A program made the position numbers and the translations under genes. From Porticoccaceae bacterium (GTDB lineage Bacteria; Pseudomonadota; Gammaproteobacteria; Pseudomonadales; Porticoccaceae), in the NCBI GenBank assembly GCA_003491845.1, contig DNBN01000063.1:1-30814 (forward strand): a stretch of DNA of 30,814 nucleotides, given 5' to 3'. Positions 1-8,300 of this stretch are shown here, piece by piece; within the stretch, counting starts at the first letter, position 1; each line of letters begins with the position of its first letter. The notes under the pieces are model-generated. The model made no database searches. It was not told where the DNA came from and worked only from the letters and a program-made list of their open reading frames with translations.

Positions 1-1
1 T

Positions 2-532
2 AATTTTTTGCCTTGGCGAGAGCGCATTACTATGCGTCATCAGATAAAAAATATAACCATGATAATTCTTAGTTGTTTGTGTGCATTGTGCATTGTAGCT
101 TTTTTGAGCTTAGCTACAACCTCTAAAACAAACAGTCAAATCGCTCAGAATCAGTATATTCAGGGAAAGATTAATATTCTAGATAAGGATCTGACCGAAG
201 TTGCAAAATTGGAATCAAAAAAGAATAGGTTAATTACGCAGACTACTATTTTGCAAACGATACAGACTGCAAGAAGCCATAGTGCTGTTATTTTCGATGA
301 GCTGGTTGATGCAACTCCTGAGGGTGTGCGACTTACTTCAATAGAACGTGTCGATGAAGAGCTTTCAATTTTAGGAATGGCAAGATCCAACAGAGACGTA
401 TCTGCGCTAATGAAAAATTTAAATAATTCGTTTTTACTAACTGATTCGCATCTTGTTGAAATTGATAAGAAAACGACTATAACAGATAAAAATTATGCAT
501 TTAACATCAGGTCTAGAGTGTATAGCGAGTAA
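2..532 (+). CDS. pilN: PilN, type IV pilus inner-membrane assembly protein (5' end cut by window)
   Basis: The reading frame is open from base 2 and begins N-F-L-P-W-R-E-R, the hallmark near the N-terminus of PilN, so only a few codons including the start are missing. The TTG at base 8 lies inside this motif and is not the start. A hydrophobic membrane segment (ITMIILSCLCALCIVAFLSL) follows the short cytoplasmic tail, then a periplasmic coiled-coil and a small fold with the T-P-E-G-V-R-L-T pattern of Fimbrial_PilN proteins. In the family, the PilN cytoplasmic tail binds PilM and its periplasmic part pairs with PilO. pilM would be expected just upstream, outside the window. pilO follows after 47 bases. 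The family call is secure from motif plus operon order; overall sequence is fairly divergent. Confidence 0.92.
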   Translation, partial: NFLPWRERITMRHQIKNITMIILSCLCALCIVAFLSLATTSKTNSQIAQNQYIQGKINILDKDLTEVAKLESKKNRLITQTTILQTIQTARSHSAVIFDELVDATPEGVRLTSIERVDEELSILGMARSNRDVSALMKNLNNSFLLTDSHLVEIDKKTTITDKNYAFNIRSRVYSE

Positions 533-562
533 CAGGTTTTAGTAACATCTTCCCCATTGTTT

Positions 563-570
563 AGAAAGGA
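563..570 (+). promoter_or_regulatory. Shine-Dalgarno AGAAAGGA fixing a TTG start for pilO
   Basis: AGAAAGGA lies 9 bases before a TTG at 580. No in-frame ATG near this position would preserve the N-terminus, so the strong SD supports a TTG start for pilO. Confidence 0.6.
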
Positions 571-579
571 ATCTAAGCG

Positions 580-1203
580 TTGAAAAATTTATCTAACTAC
601 AAAGTAACTTCAGTTCCAATTGAAAATATACTCGAAATCAAAGATATTTCGACATGGTCAAGGACTATTTTATTCTCCATATCACTTAGTCTTGCGATGT
701 CGTTGATTGTTTTGGGCTATTTCGTTTTTGTTGATAGTAAAAGCCAATCATTGGATCAGATAGAGGCTCAACAAATAGACCTTTATAAGGAATTTCAACG
801 CAAATCGGCACGGATATCGCAAAAAGACGCCTATGTGGCGCAAATGGTCGAATTAGACGCCATGATTAACCTGTTTGCGGAGCAAATGCCGATTGATACA
901 CAAACGCCCGAAACCCTAACGGACATTACCATGGCCGCAACATTTTCCGGCTTATCTATCTCACAAATAATTCCTTTGTCGTCAATTAAAAAAGATCTTT
1001 ACACCGCCTTGCCCATGAAGTTAAAGGTGAGTGGAACCTACCATCAACTAGGCTATTTTTTGGCTCGGTTAACACAATTAAAGCGTCTAGTGTCCCTGCA
1101 TGACTTTTTGATTGAGTCCGATAGTAATAATAGTGCGGGTAAATTAATGCTTACATTTACTATTTATACCTACAGGTTAGATCTTAGTGGGGAGCAACTA
1201 TGA
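580..1203 (+). CDS. pilO: PilO, type IV pilus alignment-complex protein
   Basis: This 207-residue protein has a short cytoplasmic N-terminus, one membrane helix at about residues 28-51, a coiled-coil at about 55-95 and a periplasmic ferredoxin-like region (G-T-Y-H-Q-L-G-Y-F-L-A-R-L), the normal PilO layout and length. PilO forms a heterodimer with PilN that links the inner-membrane platform to PilP and the PilQ secretin. The start is a TTG supported by AGAAAGGA at 563-570. Its stop overlaps the pilP start in an ATGA, so the two are probably translationally coupled. The family call rests on architecture and position between pilN and pilP. Confidence 0.93.
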   Translation: MKNLSNYKVTSVPIENILEIKDISTWSRTILFSISLSLAMSLIVLGYFVFVDSKSQSLDQIEAQQIDLYKEFQRKSARISQKDAYVAQMVELDAMINLFAEQMPIDTQTPETLTDITMAATFSGLSISQIIPLSSIKKDLYTALPMKLKVSGTYHQLGYFLARLTQLKRLVSLHDFLIESDSNNSAGKLMLTFTIYTYRLDLSGEQL

Positions 1204-1724
1204 AACTTTTCATCTTTTTGTTTTTCTTGGCCTTTGTCTTTCTTAGTGGCTGTGATGAACACAACACATCTTTAATAGATGCAAAATTGACTAAATTTGC
1301 GTTAGAAAAAAACCTGCCTATTGATGACTTACCTGTATTTTATGATCAAACTCAATACGCTTATAAATCGAGAGCTAAACGAGACCCTTTTTCAGATTTT
1401 AAGGTTTCTATGTCGGCTTTGTCGATTGATAAAACTCAGATTGAGGCACCAGATTTATTGAGAAAAAAAGAGCCTTTAGAGTTTTTTGATCTTTTGTCTT
1501 TTTCGATTGTAGGTAGTATCGGCAATGAATCGGAGCTATGGATGTTGGTTGTCAATGAAGAGGGAGATTTCAGTTATGTGACTATAGGCGATCGAATTGG
1601 ACGCGATTTTGGTGAGATCATCGATATTAACGATAGTGGATTAGTAATTTTAGAAAAAAATTCAGATGGAGCAGGACGCTGGTTTAGTTATCGAAGACAT
1701 ATTTTAAAGGATGAAAATAAATGA
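1200..1724 (+). CDS. pilP: PilP, inner-membrane pilotin-like lipoprotein of type IV pili
   Basis: The 174-residue protein starts with a lipoprotein signal peptide ending in L-S-G-C, with the lipidated cysteine at residue 18. The next residues are Asp-Glu. Asp at +2 is the classical E. coli signal for retention in the inner membrane, which agrees with the known place of PilP. The middle contains K-R-D-P-F, a conserved PilP motif (residues about 60-64), followed by a C-terminal beta domain with G-S-I-G and I-G-D-R-I-G that in relatives contacts the N0 domain of PilQ. ATGA overlaps join it to pilO and to pilQ. Confidence 0.94.
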   Translation: MKLFIFLFFLAFVFLSGCDEHNTSLIDAKLTKFALEKNLPIDDLPVFYDQTQYAYKSRAKRDPFSDFKVSMSALSIDKTQIEAPDLLRKKEPLEFFDLLSFSIVGSIGNESELWMLVVNEEGDFSYVTIGDRIGRDFGEIIDINDSGLVILEKNSDGAGRWFSYRRHILKDENK

Positions 1725-3376
1725 ATGCTAATCAATTACCCCGAATCAAACGTACACTTTTATCTGGCTTAGTAATGATCTTACTATCCACAATTTTGTT
1801 ACTTTCGCCTATACAAGCCCAGGATCTAATATCTGAGGTTGCATCAGTGGCTACTAACCATAATGAAGATGCTAAAGGGGTTGATCAAACAGCCTTGAGT
1901 TATGATGACAGCCAAGAACAAAATAAAGTACCCGATGTGACTAATGAAGATTCACTCTCTACTCACGATAAATCAATTAATAAGGGTAAGTACAAGACGA
2001 TTTCTGCAAATAAGGTGTTAAAAATCAATTCAACTGAAAATACTGGTTTTGCTCCTTTAAAAACTGATCTAATAACGCTAAATTTTAAAGATATTCCGGT
2101 TCGTGATGTTCTACAAATAATGGCTGACTTTAAATCGCTGAATTTAGTGGCTAGCGCGTCAATCACAGGAACAATAACCCTGAAGCTTGCGAGTGTACCT
2201 TGGGATAAAGCGCTTGATATTGTGCTTAATACTAGTGGTCTTGGTTTGCGGCGTCAGGACAATATTTTGGTAATAGCCCCTCTCAGTGAGTTAGCTGATA
2301 TAGATCGACAAAGGATTGAAAGCAATAATAGTCAGAATAGCTTAGCGCCGCTTGAAACCTTTGTTGCACGCGTAAAGTATGCTGATGCCTCAGATATTTA
2401 TGAGATGTTTGTTGGTTCATCAGAATCTACTCAAAAAGAGACTGAAAGGAGAGGAACATCAAATGTTTCTCCTCGAGGCTCAATTACTATTGATGAGCGC
2501 ACAAACACCATTATTATGACTGACATTAATGAAAAAATTGATGCTTTCAAGTCCCTGTTAGCGCTAATTGATATTCCCGTTAGGCAGGTTTTGATGGAAG
2601 CAAAAATTGTTATTGCTGACACTGACTTTCGTAAAGAAATAGGTGCTAGTTGGGGTGTTGCTGGAGTAACAACCAAAAGCGATGAAAACACAATAGATTT
2701 TTCTGGTAGCGACGATGTAACAGATTCTCTAGCGGTATCTTTAATTGATGCCTCAGACAGTCTAACGGAGGCAAGTGTTGCTTTGTTAGGCGTTGATTTA
2801 GGGCTTAGCAGTCCATCAGGCTCACTTAGTTTGGGATACCTTGCTAAAAATGTGTTGATAGATCTTGAGTTAGCTGCATTAGAGGCAGATGGGTTCGCAG
2901 AAATTGTATCACAGCCCAGTGTCGTCTCTGCAGACAAACAAAAAGCATTAATAAAGTCTGGGGTTGAAATTCCCTATCAATTGGTCAACACAAATAATAC
3001 TAGTACAACAATTCAGACGCAATTTAAGGAAGCTGTATTGCAACTTGAAATAACACCGCAAATTACCCCCGATAATCGCGTTATTATGGACATTATGATT
3101 AAACAGGATACTCTGGGTGGCTTTTCAGCGGCTGGAGTACCCTTCATTAACGTCACCCAAATCGTAACTCAGGCATCTGTTGAGCACGAAGAAACATTGG
3201 TGTTAGGTGGTATTTTTCAATCTGAGCATATCCAGTCCAGTGAGAGTGTTCCTGTTTTAGGAGATGTGCCAGTACTGGGTAACTTATTTAAAAAACAAAT
3301 GCGTCTTTCAGATAAACGTGAAATACTAATTTTTATTACACCAAAAATCATAGATGACACTAACTATGCACAGTAA
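1721..3376 (+). CDS. pilQ: PilQ, outer-membrane secretin of type IV pili (short form)
   Basis: PilQ is the gated outer-membrane channel through which the pilus leaves the cell. This 551-residue copy has a signal peptide ending near I-Q-A-Q-D (residue about 35), then roughly 80 polar low-complexity residues rich in Asp, Asn and Ser. A secretin/TonB short N-terminal domain follows at about 113-185 (L-N-F-K-D-I-P-V-R-D-V-L), then an N1/KH-like domain at about 210-285. The secretin barrel domain runs to the end with the V-P-V-L-G-D-V-P-V-L-G-N-L-F signature at about 509-522. Typical gammaproteobacterial PilQ is near 700 residues because one or two AMIN domains precede the STN domain; none is recognisable here. 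It overlaps pilP by 4 bases and aroK by 11. Confidence 0.95.
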   Translation: MNANQLPRIKRTLLSGLVMILLSTILLLSPIQAQDLISEVASVATNHNEDAKGVDQTALSYDDSQEQNKVPDVTNEDSLSTHDKSINKGKYKTISANKVLKINSTENTGFAPLKTDLITLNFKDIPVRDVLQIMADFKSLNLVASASITGTITLKLASVPWDKALDIVLNTSGLGLRRQDNILVIAPLSELADIDRQRIESNNSQNSLAPLETFVARVKYADASDIYEMFVGSSESTQKETERRGTSNVSPRGSITIDERTNTIIMTDINEKIDAFKSLLALIDIPVRQVLMEAKIVIADTDFRKEIGASWGVAGVTTKSDENTIDFSGSDDVTDSLAVSLIDASDSLTEASVALLGVDLGLSSPSGSLSLGYLAKNVLIDLELAALEADGFAEIVSQPSVVSADKQKALIKSGVEIPYQLVNTNNTSTTIQTQFKEAVLQLEITPQITPDNRVIMDIMIKQDTLGGFSAAGVPFINVTQIVTQASVEHEETLVLGGIFQSEHIQSSESVPVLGDVPVLGNLFKKQMRLSDKREILIFITPKIIDDTNYAQ

Positions 3377-3899
3377 ACATATATTTCTAATAGGGCCGAT
3401 GGGTGCCGGAAAGAGCACTATCGGCAAGCAGTTAGCAAGGACTCTAGATAGACCTTTTTTTGATATTGATCATGAAATAGTCAAGTCAGCTGGTGCCGAT
3501 ATCCCATGGATTTTTGATATGGAGGGCGAAGAAGGATTTCGGCGGCGAGAGACTAATATGCTAACAAAAATTATTGATCATAGCCGGCCCTCAGTGGTCG
3601 CTACCGGCGGTGGTGTTGTGCTTAATGACCAAAACTGCCAAGCTATGGAAGCCTCAGGCTTGGTTGTGTATCTTGCGGCGACAAAAAAACAACTCTATGA
3701 GCGAACTAAGCGAGATAAAAATAGACCTCTATTACAGGTTGAAGATCGCAAACGCACGATTGATCATTTATTAGCAGAAAGAGGCCCACGATATCAAAAT
3801 ATAGCACATATTGTTGCTACCTCTGGCAATGCGCAACCCCAAGTAATGGTAGATGACATTGTGACTAAACTAACGAACTATCAGTTTAAGGTAACGTAG
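3366..3899 (+). CDS. aroK: Shikimate kinase
   Basis: Shikimate kinase phosphorylates shikimate at the 3-hydroxyl, the fifth step of the shikimate pathway. The sequence shows a Walker A loop G-P-M-G-A-G-K-S-T at residues 9-17, the substrate residues F-F-D-I-D, the F-R-R-R-E segment, the shikimate-binding A-T-G-G-G-V-V and a lid arginine in K-N-R-P-L-L. The length (177 residues) matches AroK. I chose the ATG at 3366 because M-H-S-K-H-I-F-L-I-G-P aligns with the usual N-terminus; an in-frame ATG at 3354 adds four residues and cannot be excluded. Either start overlaps the end of pilQ, so translation is probably coupled. The pilQ-aroK-aroB order is common in gammaproteobacteria. Confidence 0.96.
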   Translation: MHSKHIFLIGPMGAGKSTIGKQLARTLDRPFFDIDHEIVKSAGADIPWIFDMEGEEGFRRRETNMLTKIIDHSRPSVVATGGGVVLNDQNCQAMEASGLVVYLAATKKQLYERTKRDKNRPLLQVEDRKRTIDHLLAERGPRYQNIAHIVATSGNAQPQVMVDDIVTKLTNYQFKVT

Positions 3900-3916
3900 G
3901 CTGAATATGTAAAATG

Positions 3917-3935
3917 TTTGGGCATCTTTGGGCAT
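3917..3935 (+). repeat. Tandem 9-bp direct repeat TTTGGGCAT in the aroK-aroB gap
   Basis: TTTGGGCAT occurs twice, separated by one base, giving a 10-base period close to one DNA helical turn. It lies in the 79-base gap between aroK and aroB, just upstream of a TAAAAT (3943-3948) that could be a -10 box. No good -35 box is present at the right spacing. It might be a binding site for a regulator acting on aroB, but chance repetition is possible. Confidence 0.3.
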
Positions 3936-3978
3936 AACAGGATAAAATACTTTTTTTACTAACCGAGTTCTGTCAATA

Positions 3979-5085
3979 ATGCCTACAACAAATTATCCTC
4001 AGATAGATCCGTTAATTGTTGATTTGGGTGATAGAAGCTATTCTATTTTTATTGGATCACAGCAGCTAGCCTACTCAGATCTGAGTGTTCACATTAAGGG
4101 CAAACAAGTACTAATTGTCAGCAATGAAACAGTAGCACCGTTGTATTTGGAAACGGTAACAAATTTACTGCATGATAAGCATGTCGATGTTGTAGTTTTA
4201 CCCGATGGCGAACAATATAAAAATCTTGATACTCTAAATTTAATTTTCACTAAACTGCTTGAACAGAAACATGACAGGGGAACAACGCTAATTGCGTTGG
4301 GTGGAGGTGTTATAGGTGATATGACCGGTTTTGCTGCGGCAACCTACCAACGAGGCGTTGCATTTATCCAAATCCCAACAACATTATTGTCTCAAGTGGA
4401 TTCATCTGTGGGCGGTAAGACAGGTGTTAATCATGTCCTAGGTAAAAATATGTTGGGTGCATTTTACCAACCTAAAGCTGTGATTATTGATACTCAAACC
4501 CTTGACTCACTGCCACAGAGACAGTTTTCAGCGGGAATGGCAGAGGTCATTAAATATGGGCTCATATCAGACTATGCTTTTTTACAATGGTTAGAGCAAA
4601 ATAACGATTCTTTGTTGAATCGTAATCCTGAGGCGTTGCGCTATGCAATAGAGCGATCTTGTATCAATAAGGCCAAAATCGTTAGCGCAGATGAAACAGA
4701 GCAGGGTGTTAGAGCAATCCTAAATCTTGGCCATACGTTTGGCCACGCAATTGAGACTTTTCAGCAATATCAGGGTTCTCTGCATGGTGAGGCAGTGGCT
4801 ATTGGTACTGTTATTGCCGCGCACATGTCGCATTTTGCTGGCTGGTTGAGTAAATCTGACCTTCATCGAATCCAAAGCATCTTCAGGTCATTTTTGCTGC
4901 CAGTTACGCCGCCTGTGGAAATGACGTCAACAGATTTTCTGGCCTTGATGGGGCGAGATAAAAAAGTTATGGATGGCAGATTGCGACTGGTATTGCTAAA
5001 GGGGCTTGGGCAGGCATTTGTTTCAAGTGAGTTTTCTCAAGAAGATCTTGAGCTAGCCCTTAATAATGCGTGTGGAGAATTATAA
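3979..5085 (+). CDS. aroB: 3-dehydroquinate synthase
   Basis: AroB converts DAHP to 3-dehydroquinate, the second step of the shikimate pathway, using NAD+ and a divalent metal. The 368-residue protein shows the NAD-binding glycine-rich [29 protein letters not shown], and the metal ligands in A-E-V-I-K-Y-G (Glu), L-G-H-T-F-G-H (His) and L-H-G-E-A-V (His). All are intact and the length is normal (E. coli 362). The ATG at 3979 lacks a clear Shine-Dalgarno sequence. In many relatives a damX-like SPOR-domain gene follows aroB; here the next gene is glutamate synthase. Confidence 0.97.
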   Translation: MPTTNYPQIDPLIVDLGDRSYSIFIGSQQLAYSDLSVHIKGKQVLIVSNETVAPLYLETVTNLLHDKHVDVVVLPDGEQYKNLDTLNLIFTKLLEQKHDRGTTLIALGGGVIGDMTGFAAATYQRGVAFIQIPTTLLSQVDSSVGGKTGVNHVLGKNMLGAFYQPKAVIIDTQTLDSLPQRQFSAGMAEVIKYGLISDYAFLQWLEQNNDSLLNRNPEALRYAIERSCINKAKIVSADETEQGVRAILNLGHTFGHAIETFQQYQGSLHGEAVAIGTVIAAHMSHFAGWLSKSDLHRIQSIFRSFLLPVTPPVEMTSTDFLALMGRDKKVMDGRLRLVLLKGLGQAFVSSEFSQEDLELALNNACGEL

Positions 5086-5130
5086 AAATATCAGCGCTAA
5101 AGATTTCGATATTTAGATTTTTATTTTTAA
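5086..5130 (+). terminator. Weak AT-rich hairpin with T-tract after aroB
   Basis: AAATATC (5086-5092) and its reverse complement GATATTT (5108-5114) could form a 7-bp stem with a 15-base loop, followed by a T-rich run to about 5128. The stem is AT-rich and the loop long, so termination would be inefficient. The rest of the 231-base gap to gltB is AT-rich. It contains TATATT (5189-5194) as a possible -10 box and a small imperfect AGAGCG/CGCTTT hairpin near 5262-5279, neither convincing alone. Confidence 0.25.
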
Positions 5131-5316
5131 AATTATGATAATTACAGTTTTTTAATCTAAAATTGCCTCTCAATATGGCCTAGATAAGTATATTCTTGCG
5201 TATCCAATTTGTCGTTGCATGAATTCCCATGTAGAATTGTATGCCGATTTAGAGGCAGCGCAGAGCGTCCCTTCGCTTTTACGGTAAATACAACCCTCAA
5301 CCAAGATATTATACAT

Positions 5317-8300
5317 ATGAACGATTCGACTAAGTTTGGTCTCTACGACAGCGCCTTTGAGAAAAGCAGTTGCGGTGTAGGTTTTCTCACTAGAAAAGAC
5401 GGTAAACAGACCCATGAATTGTTAATCAAAGGTCATGAAGCACTGTGCGCGGTTCCTCACAGAGGTGGAATGTCTGCTGAGGGGGTCGGCGATGGCGCAG
5501 GGGTTTCGGTGGATTTATCCGTCGAATTTTTTAATAGGATTACAGGATTAAACCTTACCCTTGGCGAGTTTGGCGTAGGCAATTTTTTCCTGCCTAATGA
5601 TCCAAAACAGCATCAAGCTGCCTGTGATCTTATAAACCTTGTACTACTAAGCCATGGCATGAAAACCATGGTAATGCGGGATGTAGCAGTTGATAACTCC
5701 ATTTTGCGTCCAGCGGCTGTTGAGTACCAGTTGCCAATAGCCCAATGGGTTTTTTCTACTCCTGTGGGCTTGGGTCGAAAGGAATTAGATCAAATAATTC
5801 ATAAAGCCTTACTGGCTATCGAGGCTGAGGCTTACACTGCTGAGAAGTTTGAAGGTTTATATCCGTTATCGATGTCCGCTCAGATGCAGGTTCTTAAAGG
5901 CCGGCTTAACTCCAATGAGATAATACCCTACTTTTGTGACCTCAATGACCCAGGTCATAGCGTTCACACCATGTATTTTCACACCAGATTCTCTACAAAT
6001 ACCGATCCTCATCCGTCCATGGCTCAACCATTTCGATTGATGGCTCACAATGGTGAACTTAATACGGATAAAAAAAATCGGTTGTCTGAAACGGCTATTG
6101 CCCGAGCTAAAGAAAATAATATTATTAGGCCAAAAGGTCAATCTGATAGCTGTCGATTGGACCAAACATTGCAGTCTCGTGTGGTTGCAGATGGGTTGGA
6201 TTTGGTCACCGCAGTAGTGTCGATGATGCCGCCGGCCTGGGAAAATGATACAACGTTGTCTCCTGCCGTTCGAGCCATGCTGGAGTATTTCTCGCTATAT
6301 GAAGAAAAAAATGACGGGCCGGCTGCCCTTATTTTCGGTGACGGGTCAATTATTGGTGCGCGTTTAGATCGGCTCGGTTTGAGGCCACTGCGTTCAACAG
6401 AGACAGAAACATACCTAGCGGTTATGTCAGAGGCAGGACAAATTGACTTTGGCAACGAGCCGGTTATCAGTCGTGGGCGCATCGAAGCGGGTGGAATGCT
6501 TTACTATAACCATGACTTGAAGCAATCTTTTGACACCAATGCAGCGCTTGAGCTGTTAGCTAGTCAAAGGGACTATCTTGGGTTGGTTGATCATGCAAGA
6601 ATTCATATCGATGCATTATCAGATGTTTCTCTAGAACAGCCAGACCCCTCAACAAGGTATGCTGGTGATCTTCCATTGGCTGCTAGATATGTTGCTTATT
6701 CACAGAACCAAGAATGTTTTCGGTTTATGATTGATCCCATGCTTGCCACGGGAACTGAAAAAGTGTCTGCCATGGGTTATGGTAATGCTATCAACGCCTT
6801 GTCTGACAATGAAGGTGGAGTGGCTAAATATTTTTCTCAGCGGTTTGCTCAGGTCACTAATCCACCTCTTGACTCTATTCGTGAAATAGATGGTATGACT
6901 ATGCGAGTGGCACTTGGCGTTAAGCCAAATATTGGCGCTACCTCTTGTCGTCAAATTGTAATTGACTCGCCGATACTGAATCACTATCAAATAAGTAGGA
7001 TAAAAACGCAAAAAGAAACGCCAGTTGGGTTGTTTTCAATGCTCTTTGCGCCTGTATTTGGCGACATTGAAAAAAATAAAGCGTCGTTAACTGAGGCGAT
7101 AGACACAATCTGTAATGAGGTAGAAGACTTCGCCAGAACTCAAGGTGGTATAGCGATTATAAGTGATCGTGAAGTTACTCGTGCCAAAGGGTCAATATCA
7201 ATGACGCTGATTATTTCTGCGATTAATCAGCGTTTAATAGAGTCGGGCCTTAGGTTGCGCGTATCTCTTATCGTTGAGAGTGGTCAAATTTGTTCATCGC
7301 ACCATATAGCCTGTGCACTAGGATTTGGTGCTGCAGCGGTTTATCCCATGGGCGTGCAGATGCGAGCAGAAGACAAGTTCTCTGCTGATGCTGACGGTGC
7401 TTACCAAAAGTTTGCCAAAGCAGCAGAAAAAGCGCTAATGAAGACCATGGGTAAGGTTGGCCTTTGTACGGTAGAAAGTTACTCTGGCGGGGAGTTTTTT
7501 GAGCCTAACTTTTTGAATACTAATGATGAGACTTTCCGGAAATATTTTCCTAACATGAAGTCCCCTGTGGGCGGTGTTGGCTTTACTGAGATCGCCCAGG
7601 CTCATGCAGATTGGCATGAACGCGCATTGAATTGTCAGGTAGAGTCAGATATACCTATGCTTGGCTTGTTCAAAGAGCGCGCTGAAGGGGCTGGTCATTC
7701 TTACGGTGTGGCTGCGGTTCGAGGGTTTGTGGATCTTACGGAAGAAGCAATCGCCTTTGACCAAAAAGAAGATAGTGTTACCAATGACACGTTGCGGCTG
7801 TTGACGCTTAATCGCATGGAGGGCGCCTTTGGCATAAGCGATGAGGGCTATACCAACACCAGTTTTGATCGTCTCACGCCGCAGGCCATCGATGAATTTT
7901 CCATCACACCAGGATATCGAGATTTTTCTCGGGCTATGTCTGAGGAGAGAGCTCGTCGACCAGCAGCGATGCGTGATGTGCTGGCGTTTCCAGCCGATAT
8001 CAGCTTTCTTTCAAAAGCGGATGATATTCGACATGAAATGATGCTCTTTAATCGAGCAGGAAATAATCACTTTGTGGTTCGCGGGCTAGCCTGTAAAGCA
8101 CTAGGGGAAAAGCAGTTTTCATTTCAATTGACCGGCGCATTGAGTAAGAGTTCAGCAAGACTAAAGGCACTTCAGACGTCGTTTGTTGATCGATTCGGAG
8201 TAGATATACTCAATCACAGTGTCACCGGAGATACTCTCATCATAGAGGTATCTGGTAGCGCACTAGACTATATTCGTCGATTACGGCCGGCGCCACCCAA

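Noticed and set aside
2431..2937. 168-codon open frame on the minus strand inside pilQ
   Set aside because: It is entirely antisense to a well-supported secretin gene, has no recognisable motif, and long antisense frames are expected from codon bias.
5262..5279. Small AGAGCG/CGCTTT hairpin in the gltB leader as an attenuator
   Set aside because: The stem is short and imperfect and has no alternative structure or leader peptide I could support.
5209..5316. TTG at 5209 as the gltB start
   Set aside because: It adds 36 residues without similarity to GltB propeptides and has no SD; the ATG at 5317 gives a short propeptide directly before Cys19.
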